Part shown: positions 1 to 7,566 of the stretch, piece after piece
How the letters are laid out: the number at the start of each line of letters is the position of its first letter
How positions within the stretch are numbered: the first letter of the stretch is position 1
Source: Desulfuromonas sp. DDH964
Lineage (GTDB): Bacteria; Desulfobacterota; Desulfuromonadia; Desulfuromonadales; DDH964
Reading direction: 5' to 3'
Assembly: GCF_001611275.1 (NCBI RefSeq)
Contig: NZ_CP015080.1
Span: 372,001 to 436,000, forward strand
DNA: 64,000 nucleotides
Notes under the pieces: model-generated
The model's database searches: none
Told to the model about the DNA's origin: nothing
Seen by the model: the letters and a program-made list of their open reading frames with translations, nothing else
Position numbers and translations under genes: made by a program

Positions 1-853
1 CGGTGAATTTGTGCCGAACGATCTCAGCCAGATCCTGGTAGCTGGCGTAGCGGGCCATCATTTCATCTAGGCCCAGCAGGGTGAGGGCCGAAAGCATGGG
101 GCGTCGTTGCCAGCCTTTTTCAGACCAGATGCGGTCAAAGCGCTCAATCAGCAAGACATCCTTTCCCAACGCCGAGGTCATATCCACCTCGGCGGCATGG
201 AGCCCGCTCAGTTTAGCCAGACGCATGGCGATAAATTCAGCCTTGACGACACTGTAGAGATCGGTCGTCGAGGAAAATTTCGCGATATATTTCTTGTTCT
301 GATGTTCGATAAGAGCCTTGGGACGTGCCCCGCCGATCGAGCTGCCATGATGCAGGGCCTCGTCAAGGTCTGCATTCAGGGGGACACCTTTTTCAACCCG
401 CTCGGCGGAGCGCAGCAACTCCTCAAGGGAGGCGTTCACCGGGGATCGAGGTACATATTCGACCGGTGAAAGTTGAAAATCGAGTGCTCCGATACGATCG
501 GAACCGGATTCGAGCAGATAGGTCAGTTCGTCAAGTTGAGAGACATCCGCGTTTTTCCCTTTGCGACCGAGCAACCGGTTCAGCAGCACCCGACGACCCC
601 AGGCGTCCGGGGCTCCATCACGGATGCAACCGGGGATGGTCAGCCCCTTCGGCAGTGGAAGCGCCCCTGGTCGCAAAGGGAGTTCACGGTCATAGATGGA
701 GATGGCGTTGTCTCGTTCGAGATAACTTTTGCCGTAGTTGAAAACCAGCGTGTCCCCTTCCGCCGTCAGTTTTCCGGCGACGACCGGCTCGATTTCGCCC
801 GGCAGCCAGATCCAGACGTAGGCTTCGGTGTATTTTTCTGGCTTAGAATTCAT
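1..853 (-). CDS. hipA: HipA-type serine/threonine kinase toxin (C-terminus off window)
   Basis: This is the first 284 residues of a HipA-like kinase, the toxin of a type II toxin-antitoxin pair; in E. coli HipA phosphorylates glutamyl-tRNA synthetase. The N-terminal subdomain is followed by the glycine-rich loop SSIGGARPK (about residues 171-179), a lysine in AKFSS (about 192) that fits the ATP-binding lysine, and LLIERFDR (about 235-241), all typical of the family. The catalytic aspartate region lies beyond the left edge and cannot be checked. The start at 853 overlaps the end of the upstream HTH gene by 11 bases, the usual hipB-hipA coupling. Confidence 0.9.
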   Translation of the reverse strand, partial: MNSKPEKYTEAYVWIWLPGEIEPVVAGKLTAEGDTLVFNYGKSYLERDNAISIYDRELPLRPGALPLPKGLTIPGCIRDGAPDAWGRRVLLNRLLGRKGKNADVSQLDELTYLLESGSDRIGALDFQLSPVEYVPRSPVNASLEELLRSAERVEKGVPLNADLDEALHHGSSIGGARPKALIEHQNKKYIAKFSSTTDLYSVVKAEFIAMRLAKLSGLHAAEVDMTSALGKDVLLIERFDRIWSEKGWQRRPMLSALTLLGLDEMMARYASYQDLAEIVRHKFT

Positions 854-1175
854 CGTCGACCGGTTTTCTGCTGGGGTGAATATGCTTGGGAAGCAGGGCG
901 ATCCGCTCGTCGGCCTCAAGGATTCGCCCTCTTAGTGTTTCGCTATCCGCATCAAAAAGTTTGATCCCGACAAGGGTCGCGACTTCAAAGACCAGCCCGA
1001 TCTTGCAGGCCATGTCACCTTTTTCAATCCGCTGCAGGGTCGCCCTGGCAATCCCGGCACGCTCAGCAAGCTCGGTTTCAGACCAGCGCCGTTGCTTGCG
1101 TCCAAGCTGGATCTGCTTGCCGAGCAGCTTGACAGCTTCCATGGTGTATTTCGAAAAAGGCCGTGCCTGAGTCAT
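843..1175 (-). CDS. hipB: HipB-like XRE-family antitoxin/repressor
   Basis: A 110-residue protein with a Cro/C1-type helix-turn-helix (LAERAGIARATLQRIEKGD, roughly residues 34-52). It lies directly upstream of and overlaps hipA. HipB-type antitoxins bind the kinase and repress their own operon; an inverted repeat suited to that role lies just upstream at 1268-1320. The start at 1175 (MTQARPF) is the best placed methionine; a longer form from 1214 is open but falls close to the predicted promoter. The protein is somewhat longer than E. coli HipB because of a C-terminal tail after the HTH. Confidence 0.82.
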   Translation of the reverse strand: MTQARPFSKYTMEAVKLLGKQIQLGRKQRRWSETELAERAGIARATLQRIEKGDMACKIGLVFEVATLVGIKLFDADSETLRGRILEADERIALLPKHIHPSRKPVDDEF

Positions 1176-1234
1176 CGCTTTTCTCAATCCCGGTTTCTGG
1201 TGACAGCCGTTCAATCCTGCATTTCCTCTGTAAG

Positions 1235-1263
1235 ACTATGCTGGATGGAGATCGTACTGTCAA
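1235..1263 (-). promoter_or_regulatory. Predicted sigma-70 promoter of hipBA
   Basis: On the minus strand TTGACA (1258-1263) and CATAGT (1235-1240) are separated by 17 bases, a near-consensus promoter facing hipB. The -35 box sits a few bases from the inverted repeat at 1268-1320. Confidence 0.6.
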
Positions 1264-1267
1264 GAAA

Positions 1268-1320
1268 AATGACTCATATAGAAGGCTTATTGAATGAATA
1301 TGGCCTATATATGAGTCATT
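1268..1320. promoter_or_regulatory. Inverted-repeat operator candidate of hipBA
   Basis: Perfect 13-base arms AATGACTCATATA (1268-1280) and TATATGAGTCATT (1308-1320) are separated by 27 bases. The palindrome lies directly upstream of the predicted hipBA -35 box and between hipB and parR, so it is a likely operator for the HTH antitoxin. The binding protein is inferred from position. Confidence 0.6.
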
Positions 1321-1330
1321 AATTGCAGTC

Positions 1331-1609
1331 TCATTCAAATTTGAAGATGTCGTCCAGATTGGTTTTCACCTTTTCGATGGACGCGGGCGGATTTTCTGCC
1401 GGGACGACCTCTTTGGGCGCGGGAGTTGGTGCCCGCTGCTTTTTCAAAGCGAGATAGGAGGCAAGTTGCTCCTGCCCTTGGGGTGTAGACAAAAAATGCC
1501 GCAACGCTTCAACGATAAAAGCGGATTGCTTCCTTGTCTTGCGCAATGCGTCCAGGGCCTTGATGACATTTGGATCGTGAACCGTCAACCTCAGCATCCG
1601 GTTTGCCAT
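1331..1609 (-). CDS. parR: ParR-like partition adaptor protein
   Basis: A 92-residue protein directly downstream of the ParM-like gene (14-base gap). The N-terminal half (residues 1-45, with VIKALDALRKTRKQSAFIVEAL) looks like a ribbon-helix-helix DNA-binding unit. The C-terminal half is proline-rich and ends in an acidic/aromatic peptide (LDDIFKFE). In ParM systems ParR binds the parC repeats through its RHH domain and contacts the end of the ParM filament through its C-terminal tail. ParR proteins diverge greatly, so the call rests on position, size and the RHH-like segment. Confidence 0.65.
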   Translation of the reverse strand: MANRMLRLTVHDPNVIKALDALRKTRKQSAFIVEALRHFLSTPQGQEQLASYLALKKQRAPTPAPKEVVPAENPPASIEKVKTNLDDIFKFE

Positions 1610-1623
1610 GCTGCTCCTCCTGG

Positions 1624-2499
1624 TTACCCATCGGCCAACGCGAAGCCCGCCGCATTGGCGAATTCAGGTTCCGGCAGGATTTTGATATTGACCCTGTTTG
1701 AGGAGATGGTGTCACGAATCAGGGTGGCACCACCGCCAAAGACCAGAACGTTGTCAAAGGCCGCTTTCAATCCTAGGTGTGCCTGGAGTTCGCCGTTGAT
1801 GTCTCTCAGCACATCCTCGATGTAGGCTTTAGCCGCCGTTTCAATCTCCTTGCTGATGTCGTGCCGCTCGAATCCATATTGGATGTAGCCGTGTTCGATC
1901 AGATAGCTGACCTCGACCGGCGTGAAAGTGCGAGAGGGGGCAAGCTCCCTGATGTTCGGCAGCAGCAGCTGGATGGCCATCTGGTGAACCCCTCGTTTGT
2001 AAAAAGTGTCACCGTAGATGATATTCCTGTTTCCTGCCGCGAATAACGTGAAAATGACGGTATTGAATCCGATGTCCACAGCCAGAACGTTTCCATTGGT
2101 GCCGGGGTTCTGGTCAAGGAAGAGTCGAACTCCGCCGAGGCCCTGGGGCAGGACTCGAACATCCGGCCAGCCACTGCCATTCAGAACTTTGGTCAAGGTA
2201 CTAACGACGCCGGCCGGGCGGTCCTTTTCTGCTGCCCAGGCTCCGTAGGGCAGGCCCACGATGAGGGGTGTCTCCTTGGGAACCTTGCCGGCATTGAACG
2301 CTGCATCGACGAAGGTGGGATAGAAGTGCACCAGATCCTCCACGGTTTTCAGGTAACTGGAGCCGGCTGTCATGAGGGCGTCATCACCAACAAGGATTTG
2401 GCCATCGTGGGTACGACGATAGGCGGAGATGATCCGGCCTCTCTTTTCTCCATACACCCATTTCAGGGCAGAAAAACCAAGATCGCAGACAAAGACCAT
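1624..2499 (-). CDS. parM: ParM/StbA-like actin-family plasmid segregation ATPase
   Basis: A 291-residue actin-like ATPase. The phosphate-1 segment (VFVCDLGFSALKW, from residue 2), the phosphate-2 segment (LAVDIGFNT, near residue 140) and the adenosine motif (VFGGGATLI, near residue 255) are in the expected order for actin/Hsp70-fold proteins of the ParM/StbA group. These proteins form filaments that push plasmid copies apart using a ParR-parC complex. The gene is followed by a parR-like gene and preceded by repeated 10-base motifs that fit parC. The start at 2499 gives the expected N-terminus with the phosphate-1 loop immediately after it. Confidence 0.85.
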   Translation of the reverse strand: MVFVCDLGFSALKWVYGEKRGRIISAYRRTHDGQILVGDDALMTAGSSYLKTVEDLVHFYPTFVDAAFNAGKVPKETPLIVGLPYGAWAAEKDRPAGVVSTLTKVLNGSGWPDVRVLPQGLGGVRLFLDQNPGTNGNVLAVDIGFNTVIFTLFAAGNRNIIYGDTFYKRGVHQMAIQLLLPNIRELAPSRTFTPVEVSYLIEHGYIQYGFERHDISKEIETAAKAYIEDVLRDINGELQAHLGLKAAFDNVLVFGGGATLIRDTISSNRVNIKILPEPEFANAAGFALADG

Positions 2500-2524
2500 T
2501 TTGTTTCCCCTTTCGCTTACGGTT

Positions 2525-2626
2525 TTGTTTACTTCGCTGAGGATTGTTTACTTTTTTGTCACCTAATTGGTTTACCTGTGCCCTTTTTGCCGACAAAAAT
2601 GTAAACGTTGCCAAAATTGTTTACTT
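2525..2626. repeat. parC-like centromere repeats upstream of parM
   Basis: Three copies of TTGTTTACTT (2525-2534, 2544-2553, 2617-2626), a fourth variant TTGGTTTACCT (2567-2577) and an inverted core GTAAAC (2601-2606) lie in 102 bases just upstream of parM. Spacing of 19-50 bases is irregular. Repeat arrays in this position are the binding sites of ParR and double as the parMR operator. Confidence 0.65.
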
Positions 2627-2766
2627 GGCTCTGTCTGGATATTGGGGAATGGGGGAATGTCCCGCCAGCCAACGTTCCGGGGAGGGGATCTCTTTTCACG
2701 ACAACAGGAAGCGGAAATTCCAGACGGAATAACTACCTTTATTATTTTCAGCGATTTCCAGAGTTG

Positions 2767-3207
2767 TTATTCAGCATTTTCCAGACAATCCACCTTTTTT
2801 CTGGGATCGAGGCGGCGTCCCCGCCTGATGTCGTAAGCAATCTCCCTGACCTTGGTCACCTGCTCCTCGGTCAAGGGCGCATTCAAATAGTGCTTCACTT
2901 TTCCGATGATGTCCTTGACCAGGATTCTCTCGCCCTGTTTGGCGTTCAGGTAACACGACAAGGCATACCGTTCTGGTCCTGACAGGTCCGGCGTCAGGCA
3001 AAGCTTCCGTCTTGAAGCCATAGACAGGGAGGACATCATGCTGCGGATATACCAAACTTTTCCCCAGATCTGGGCTAGAATGGCTACTCCCCTGAGATCG
3101 GCATCCGATACTGGATCACCGATGATCCCGTCCTTTTTCAGTCGATAGAGGACTCTCTGCGGCAAATTAACCAGGTGTGCTGCGTCTTTGATCGGCGTCT
3201 CGCACAT
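2767..3207 (-). CDS. Hypothetical plasmid-region protein
   Basis: A 146-residue, basic protein that I do not recognise. The N-terminal segment (AAHLVNLPQRVLYRLKKDGIIGD) is compatible with a short helix-turn-helix of the excisionase/MerR type, and the C-terminal part is helical and rich in Lys/Arg. There is no signal peptide and no membrane segment. Its start overlaps the end of the upstream HTH gene by 41 bases, so the two are probably co-transcribed. A role in element regulation or replication is a guess from position. Confidence 0.55.
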   Translation of the reverse strand: MCETPIKDAAHLVNLPQRVLYRLKKDGIIGDPVSDADLRGVAILAQIWGKVWYIRSMMSSLSMASRRKLCLTPDLSGPERYALSCYLNAKQGERILVKDIIGKVKHYLNAPLTEEQVTKVREIAYDIRRGRRLDPRKKVDCLENAE

Positions 3208-3622
3208 GGGGTGCTCTTACCTTTCTCCCCGGCGAATCAAGGAACTCAAGGAGCTCCCGCACGATGACCTCAACCTGGTTTTTGCCGGCATGGGTCATAA
3301 CTGCTCGCTCGTAGGCTAGGGTTAATAGTTTTCCTATCTTCGGTCCGATTTGAAATGGAGCCAGCTTGGTTGCCTCAACGGCTACCATCTCAAGGACATT
3401 TCTCTTGTACTGGATGTCGCCGCCACTGGTTTCGTTAAAGCCCAGCAGCCAGTTGGGTTCGACACCTTCAAGCTCACAAAGCTTGGCGAGAAACGCTGCG
3501 TCTGGTTTTCTTCTGTCCGACTCGTAATTCATCAAGGTGTTGGGGCAGATACCATAACTTTCGACAAAATTAGCGATGGTCCTATCTCCCCGCACCATGC
3601 GGATTCTTTTTCCAAGGGTCAC
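3167..3622 (-). CDS. XRE-family HTH regulator of the element
   Basis: A 151-residue protein with a C1-type helix-turn-helix at the N-terminus (residues about 15-60; PNTLMNYESDRRKPD is the recognition-helix side), ending in the VEPNWLLGF segment typical of phage/element repressors. A GTG start at 3622 is chosen because a GGAGG ribosome-binding site lies 7 bases upstream; longer readings from 3751 enter what was the end of the upstream gene. The C-terminal half is helical and unassigned, with no S24 peptidase motif, so it would not be RecA-cleavable by the LexA mechanism. Confidence 0.72.
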   Translation of the reverse strand: MTLGKRIRMVRGDRTIANFVESYGICPNTLMNYESDRRKPDAAFLAKLCELEGVEPNWLLGFNETSGGDIQYKRNVLEMVAVEATKLAPFQIGPKIGKLLTLAYERAVMTHAGKNQVEVIVRELLEFLDSPGRKVRAPHVRDADQRRSTPG

Positions 3623-3663
3623 GAAATTCCTCCAAAACACCCAGAATGCTCCTGGTGTGAAAA

Positions 3664-3890
3664 TCAGGCAGCCAAGCACGAACGACTTCTCGCGAGAGGG
3701 TGTGTCCCAGGCGAAAAGTCTGACCAGAAGCGGCCAGGTCCGTCTCTGCACCCAGGTGAAGAAATTTGCCTGGCTGCGGCCAACAGGCTCGGGAAAGAGC
3801 CGAACTTTCTGGTTGCAGCGATGCCGAGGGTCTCCCGGGGGCGAATCTCGCTAAAGCAAAGGCCCCGAACCTCGCGGCAATTGATTTCTT
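3664..3890 (-). pseudogene. 3' remnant of IS-split sigma-like gene
   Basis: If the insertion sequence and one copy of its 4-base target are removed, the frame of the gene at 5247-6114 continues without a stop through this stretch and ends at a TGA at 3664-3666, about 40 bases before the GTG of the next gene. The rebuilt gene would be 1095 bases (364 codons plus stop). The remnant has no start of its own and encodes about 75 unrecognised residues. Confidence 0.65.
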
Positions 3891-3894
3891 CTAG

Positions 3895-5246
3895 CAGGCT
3901 GTTGAAAAACTATTTGCCTAAGCCGTTGATTTTACTAGGCCAAGCAACCTGATTTTGCTATAATTTCGCGCATAAACAGTCGATTTTGCTGGAGAAACTA
4001 TTATGCGCGGTGAAGATCCGAATCAGCAGGCCATGTTCAGCTATATTTCCCCGGAAGCCAGGGTCCCCAAGGATCACCCCTTGCGGCCGATCCGGGCCAT
4101 GGTCGATAGCGCGCTGGATGACCTCGCACCGTTGTTCCGCCAGATGTATTCTCACACCGGTCGGCCGTCGATTCCGCCGGAGCAACTGCTGCGCGCCTCG
4201 TTGCTGCAAGTGCTCTATTCCATCCGCAGCGAGCGGATGCTGGTTGAGCAACTGGATTACAACCTGTTGTTTCGTTGGTTCGTCGGGCTGTCCATGGACG
4301 AGAAGATCTGGAACCATTCGACCTTCTCCAAGAACCGTGAGCGCCTGATGCAATTTGAAGTGGCGACCGCCTTCTTCCAGGCCACCAAGGGGCTGGCGGA
4401 ACGGGCCGGACTGATGTCGAAAGACCACTTCACCGTGGATGGAACCTTGATCGAAGCCTGGGCCTCCATGAAGAGCTTCCGCCCCAAGGATGACCGGGAC
4501 CAAGACCCGCCCACTACCGGTGGTCGCAACCCCGAGGTCGATTTCAAGGGGCAGAAGCGCAAGAACGATACACATCAGTCGACCACCGACCCGGATGCCC
4601 GCCTGCTCAAAAAGGGCAAAGGCAAGGAGTCCAAGCTCTGCTTCATGGGACACGCCCTGATGGAGAACCGAAACGGCCTGGTGGTCGACAGCCGTTTAAC
4701 CGAAGCCAATGGGAGCGCCGAATGGAGCGCCGCCCTGGATATGATCGAAAACCTGCCGGGAGCGCACCAGATCACCGTTGGGGGCGACAAGGGCTACGAT
4801 GTGCCGGTCTTCGTCGATGGTCTACGAGGGTTGCTGGCCACGCCGCATGTGGCCCAAAAGGACAAGGGCACCGTGATTGACGGCCGCACCACCCGCCATG
4901 ACGGTTACCAGGTCAGCCAGCGCATTCGCAAGCGGGTTGAAGAAATCTTCGGCTGGCTGAAAACCGTTGGATGCCTGCGCAAAACGCGCCATCGAGGACT
5001 TGACCTGGTCGGTTGGATCTTCGAGTTCGCCATGAGTGCATACAATTTGATCCGAATGCGAAATCTGATCTGGGCAACCTAGCCGATAGGGGCAAAATGT
5101 TGCCACTTGCGGCCAGAAAAACGGCCTTAACGGGCATCCGAACAAGGGCATTCGCTCCGGGGCCAACGAAACACAGATTGTCAAAGATCAAAAAAATCGC
5201 TTGCGGGAGCAATGGGCCGACTCCCGGCTAGTTTTTCAACGGCCTG
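3895..5246 (+). mobile_element. IS5-family insertion sequence
   Basis: Terminal inverted repeats CAGGCTGTTGAAAAAC (3895-3910) and GTTTTTCAACGGCCTG (5231-5246) match at 15 of 16 positions and bracket one transposase gene. The flanks are CTAG (3891-3894) and CTAA (5247-5250), fitting the YTAR target of IS5-type elements with one mismatch between the copies. Size is 1352 bp. The insertion splits a sigma-like gene whose frame is restored when the element and one target copy are removed. Confidence 0.85.
4003..5082 (+). CDS. IS5-family DDE transposase
   Basis: A 359-residue transposase that fills most of the insertion sequence. The N-terminal DUF772-type region (HPLRPIRAMVD, GRPSIPPEQLLRASLLQ, LLFRWFVGLSMDE, residues about 25-110) is followed by the DDE catalytic part with the first aspartate in FTVDGTLIEAWAS (about residue 146), the second in VGGDKGYD (about 260) and the final acidic helix RIRKRVEEIFGWLK (about 308-321). 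The frame is intact. It is the only gene of the element. Confidence 0.92.
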   Translation: MRGEDPNQQAMFSYISPEARVPKDHPLRPIRAMVDSALDDLAPLFRQMYSHTGRPSIPPEQLLRASLLQVLYSIRSERMLVEQLDYNLLFRWFVGLSMDEKIWNHSTFSKNRERLMQFEVATAFFQATKGLAERAGLMSKDHFTVDGTLIEAWASMKSFRPKDDRDQDPPTTGGRNPEVDFKGQKRKNDTHQSTTDPDARLLKKGKGKESKLCFMGHALMENRNGLVVDSRLTEANGSAEWSAALDMIENLPGAHQITVGGDKGYDVPVFVDGLRGLLATPHVAQKDKGTVIDGRTTRHDGYQVSQRIRKRVEEIFGWLKTVGCLRKTRHRGLDLVGWIFEFAMSAYNLIRMRNLIWAT

Positions 5247-6114
5247 CTAAAGCCATCACGTTCTCGGTCTGCCGCCCAATAGTGCTCTCGGCTTTTTTCC
5301 GCAGGCGAAGATCGGAGGGAATACTGCCAGCCTTCCTTGCGGAGCGCGGTCGCGCATTCGCTTCCTCTTGACCTCCCGAATCGTTTTGGGAATTCGGGCA
5401 GTCTCGTCGAATTTTCAGATCTTTCTCCATGTCCTCACTGGGAATAGAGTTGGCCTCTTCCATGGGGATGGGACATGCCGCCGGTTGAGATACCCTGTCT
5501 TCTTGATGAAGCTGCTGCTTGATAATTTCACCGTCAACGAGATGAAGGCTTAACTCGCCCTGCTCAACCAGGGCTGACAGTCGGCTGCAAACGCGATTCA
5601 GGGCTTGACGAATATTTGCGGGGGAGCAGTCCAAATGCCTCGCGGCCTCCCGAATTTTCATTGGGCCGTCATGAATTCCAAGGAGAAGTTCGAGAACCCG
5701 TTCTTCCACCGGGGTCAGATAGTGCTGGATCAGGGGGTAGACCTTGTCAATGTCGATGCTGGACAATGATTCAGCATTGTCGTCCTTGGTTGCCTGGTCG
5801 AATTCATCCCTGGAAAAATCAGTCCAGTCGCAAAAGGTGGATGGGGGCGAGGGAGACCCCGCGTTTCGTTTCGAACCCGGGTTCGGAGTGACATCAGAGA
5901 CCTTGCCCTTGAACAATATCCAAAAGCACGCCGGGAAAGGGATCTGTCGGTCAGCGGACACATTGACGGCTTCCAGTGCCGCTTCATAAGCATCCTGGAG
6001 AAAGTCCTCTTGGTCGTAGGGCGCAAACGGAAGGTATTTTCTCGTATGCCCCTGTATCTGTTTCGCATTCTGGTCAACCCAGAGAATGGCGTCTTCAGGC
6101 GAAAAGATCTGCAT
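5236..6114 (-). pseudogene. Sigma-70-like regulator truncated by IS5-type element
   Basis: The present reading frame encodes 292 residues. An N-terminal segment (YDQEDFLQDAYEAALEAV, residues about 33-50) resembles sigma region 2, and LTPVEERVLELLLGIHDG followed by IREAARHLDCSPANIRQAL (about 135-175) resembles the region 4 helix-turn-helix. The C-terminal third is low-complexity and charged. The last codons and the stop come from the terminal repeat of the insertion sequence, so the protein has lost its native end; the lost part is at 3664-3890. Similarity to sigma factors is by eye. It might instead be a plasmid regulator with sigma-like folds. Confidence 0.6.
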
Positions 6115-6202
6115 GATTCCCCCTATTGGTTAATAAAAGGTTAAAAGAGGTTAGCGCCCTCAGTTTTCAGGCTTAACACTCCGAATTTATTGTTGATTCA
6201 AG

Positions 6203-6211
6203 TTGTCCACA
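6203..6211 (+). promoter_or_regulatory. DnaA box
   Basis: TTGTCCACA differs from the consensus TTATCCACA at one position and abuts the first iteron. Confidence 0.65.
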
Positions 6212-6341
6212 GTGAGTCATTCAGCGATAGTTCCGTGAGTCTTACAGCGATAATTGCGTGCGTCATTCAGCGTTACCCCGTGAGTCAATCAGCGATAAGT
6301 TGTGAGTCATCCAGCGATAGTCCGTGAGTCCTTCAGCGATA
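6212..6341 (+). repeat. Six iterons of the TrfA-type origin
   Basis: Six direct repeats of consensus GTGAGTCATTCAGCGATA begin at 6212, 6235, 6258, 6280, 6302 and 6324. The period is 22-23 bases, about two helical turns, so all sites lie on the same face of DNA. Copies differ at one to three positions. They end 3 bases before the trfA stop codon. Iterons of this kind bind the initiator and control copy number. Confidence 0.88.
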
Positions 6342-6344
6342 CCC

Positions 6345-7214
6345 TCATCTCTTGCGGATGACAGCGACCAGGTCCGATTCGATTCCCCAGTTTTCAAGGA
6401 ATCCAACGGCAACCAGGGCGTTCAGCGCCTTCTTGAGTTCCCTTCTGAAAAACCTCAGCTCGCATTCACTTGCGCAGAGCTTCTGCAGCGTCTCGACTTT
6501 GACCGGATAGGGTTCCCTGTGGCTGGACCAGTAACTGTGGAGCTTCGTGGCGATTCCTTCCGGAAGGGCTTTCCGCTGCTCCAGGTCGATCAACGTGAAG
6601 GCCCCATCGGCAAACAGGAGGCTCATGACTTTCGAGACACGAACCTCCCATTCCGCTAGAGGTGACTGTTTCTCCGGGTCCCACATCGCGATGTAATCGA
6701 TGAGGCTTGTCACCACCGTCTGGTGAAGCCGATTGGAGGTGATTTGCACGGCGGTGGCCTTCATGCGTAACAAGCAGGTTTTGAGATGCTGGTATCCCCA
6801 GTTGTTGACCCGCCAGCCGATCGCCTTCAGGAAAGAATAGGGTGTGAAATAAATAGGCTCCCCAAGCGGTTTACCTTTGGCGAGCTGCAGAAGCCGCATC
6901 CAAACCAGTTCGTCGTCCTGGCGTAACTCTTCGCCGAGGTAGAGGATGCTTCCCCCTCCGGTGACGATGATTTCAGCTTGTTTGAGATAAACCCTGCGTC
7001 GGTTGCGGTTTCGGGCTGTGAACAGGGCGGAGCGAACAATTTCATTTGGGGAGGCCCCTTTTGTAGGGCTCCAATCCGGCAGATTTTTGGGGCTCGCTTC
7101 GATCGACTCCCTGAATCGTTCCAGCACTTCCATCAATTCAGGGTGGAGTTTGGCCGGGTTAGCCAATCCGTCTCCCCCCACGATTTTGTGGTTTTCCGCA
7201 GGATCTCCCGTCAC
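6345..7214 (-). CDS. trfA: TrfA-type plasmid replication initiator
   Basis: A 289-residue initiator of the TrfA family, the protein that opens RK2-type origins by binding iterons. Family segments visible are ALFTARNRNRRR (about residue 60), LYLGEELRQDDELVWMRLLQ (about 85-105), GEPIYFTPYSFLKAIGW (about 112-128) and LKTCLLRMKATAVQI (about 138-152), ahead of a C-terminal winged-helix region. GTG at 7214 is chosen: GAGG lies 8 bases upstream and the codon overlaps a TGA of a short upstream frame (GTGA). TTG at 7232 is an alternative. The gene is followed by its six iterons. It is the main reason for calling this region plasmid-derived. Confidence 0.88.
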   Translation of the reverse strand: MTGDPAENHKIVGGDGLANPAKLHPELMEVLERFRESIEASPKNLPDWSPTKGASPNEIVRSALFTARNRNRRRVYLKQAEIIVTGGGSILYLGEELRQDDELVWMRLLQLAKGKPLGEPIYFTPYSFLKAIGWRVNNWGYQHLKTCLLRMKATAVQITSNRLHQTVVTSLIDYIAMWDPEKQSPLAEWEVRVSKVMSLLFADGAFTLIDLEQRKALPEGIATKLHSYWSSHREPYPVKVETLQKLCASECELRFFRRELKKALNALVAVGFLENWGIESDLVAVIRKR

Positions 7215-7294
7215 GCTTTGGCCTCGATGCAACCTTCATCGGCGCATTCGGTCCCTTGTTCGTTGCGCACCAAGGCATCCGCAAACATCTTCAT
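7211..7294 (-). CDS. Possible short leader peptide coupled to trfA
   Basis: A short frame (27 residues from ATG 7294; open further upstream) ends in TGA overlapping the GTG start of trfA, the arrangement seen in translational coupling. No clear ribosome-binding site was found for it and the peptide has no recognisable features, so it may not be translated. Confidence 0.25.
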   Translation of the reverse strand: MKMFADALVRNEQGTECADEGCIEAKA

Positions 7295-7362
7295 GATTCT
7301 GGAGTGTTTGGCATGAGCAAGCGCAGGGGAGGTCTCCCGAAACTCAAAAGAAACTTTCGAGA

Positions 7363-7376
7363 CACAAAATTTTGTG
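7363..7376. promoter_or_regulatory. Palindromic operator candidate
   Basis: A perfect 14-base palindrome, CACAAAATTTTGTG, lies between the divergent trfA and S24 repressor genes. A related imperfect inverted repeat (TTGTGT at 7493-7498, ACACAA at 7507-7512) and a third CACATTTGTG-like site near 7548-7557 lie closer to the repressor gene. They are probable binding sites of that repressor. Confidence 0.5.
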
Positions 7377-7566
7377 GTATTTGTTGTCTTTCTACTCATT
7401 TTTTGTGGGCTGCATGTATTTCGATGGTGGTTACGGTCCGTCATCGACACAAGAGAGAAAACAGAACCATGAAATTGTTCACGATCCCTCGTTTGTGTTT
7501 TATTGCACACAATCGAATATGTCAAGACAAAAATTTATTCTTAAACACACATTTGTGGAGGAACCT

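Larger units (their letters stand above)
6115..6341. other. Probable replication origin (oriV) of the element
   Basis: An AT-rich stretch with repeated GGTTAA motifs (6125-6155) is followed by a DnaA box and six direct repeats, directly downstream of a TrfA-type initiator gene. This is the usual make-up of an iteron-controlled plasmid origin: AT-rich unwinding region, DnaA box, iterons. Activity in the integrated state is unknown. Confidence 0.72.

Noticed and set aside
6190..6345. CRISPR-like array
   Set aside because: The six direct repeats are 18 bases with only 4-5 bases between them and lie beside trfA; they are iterons.
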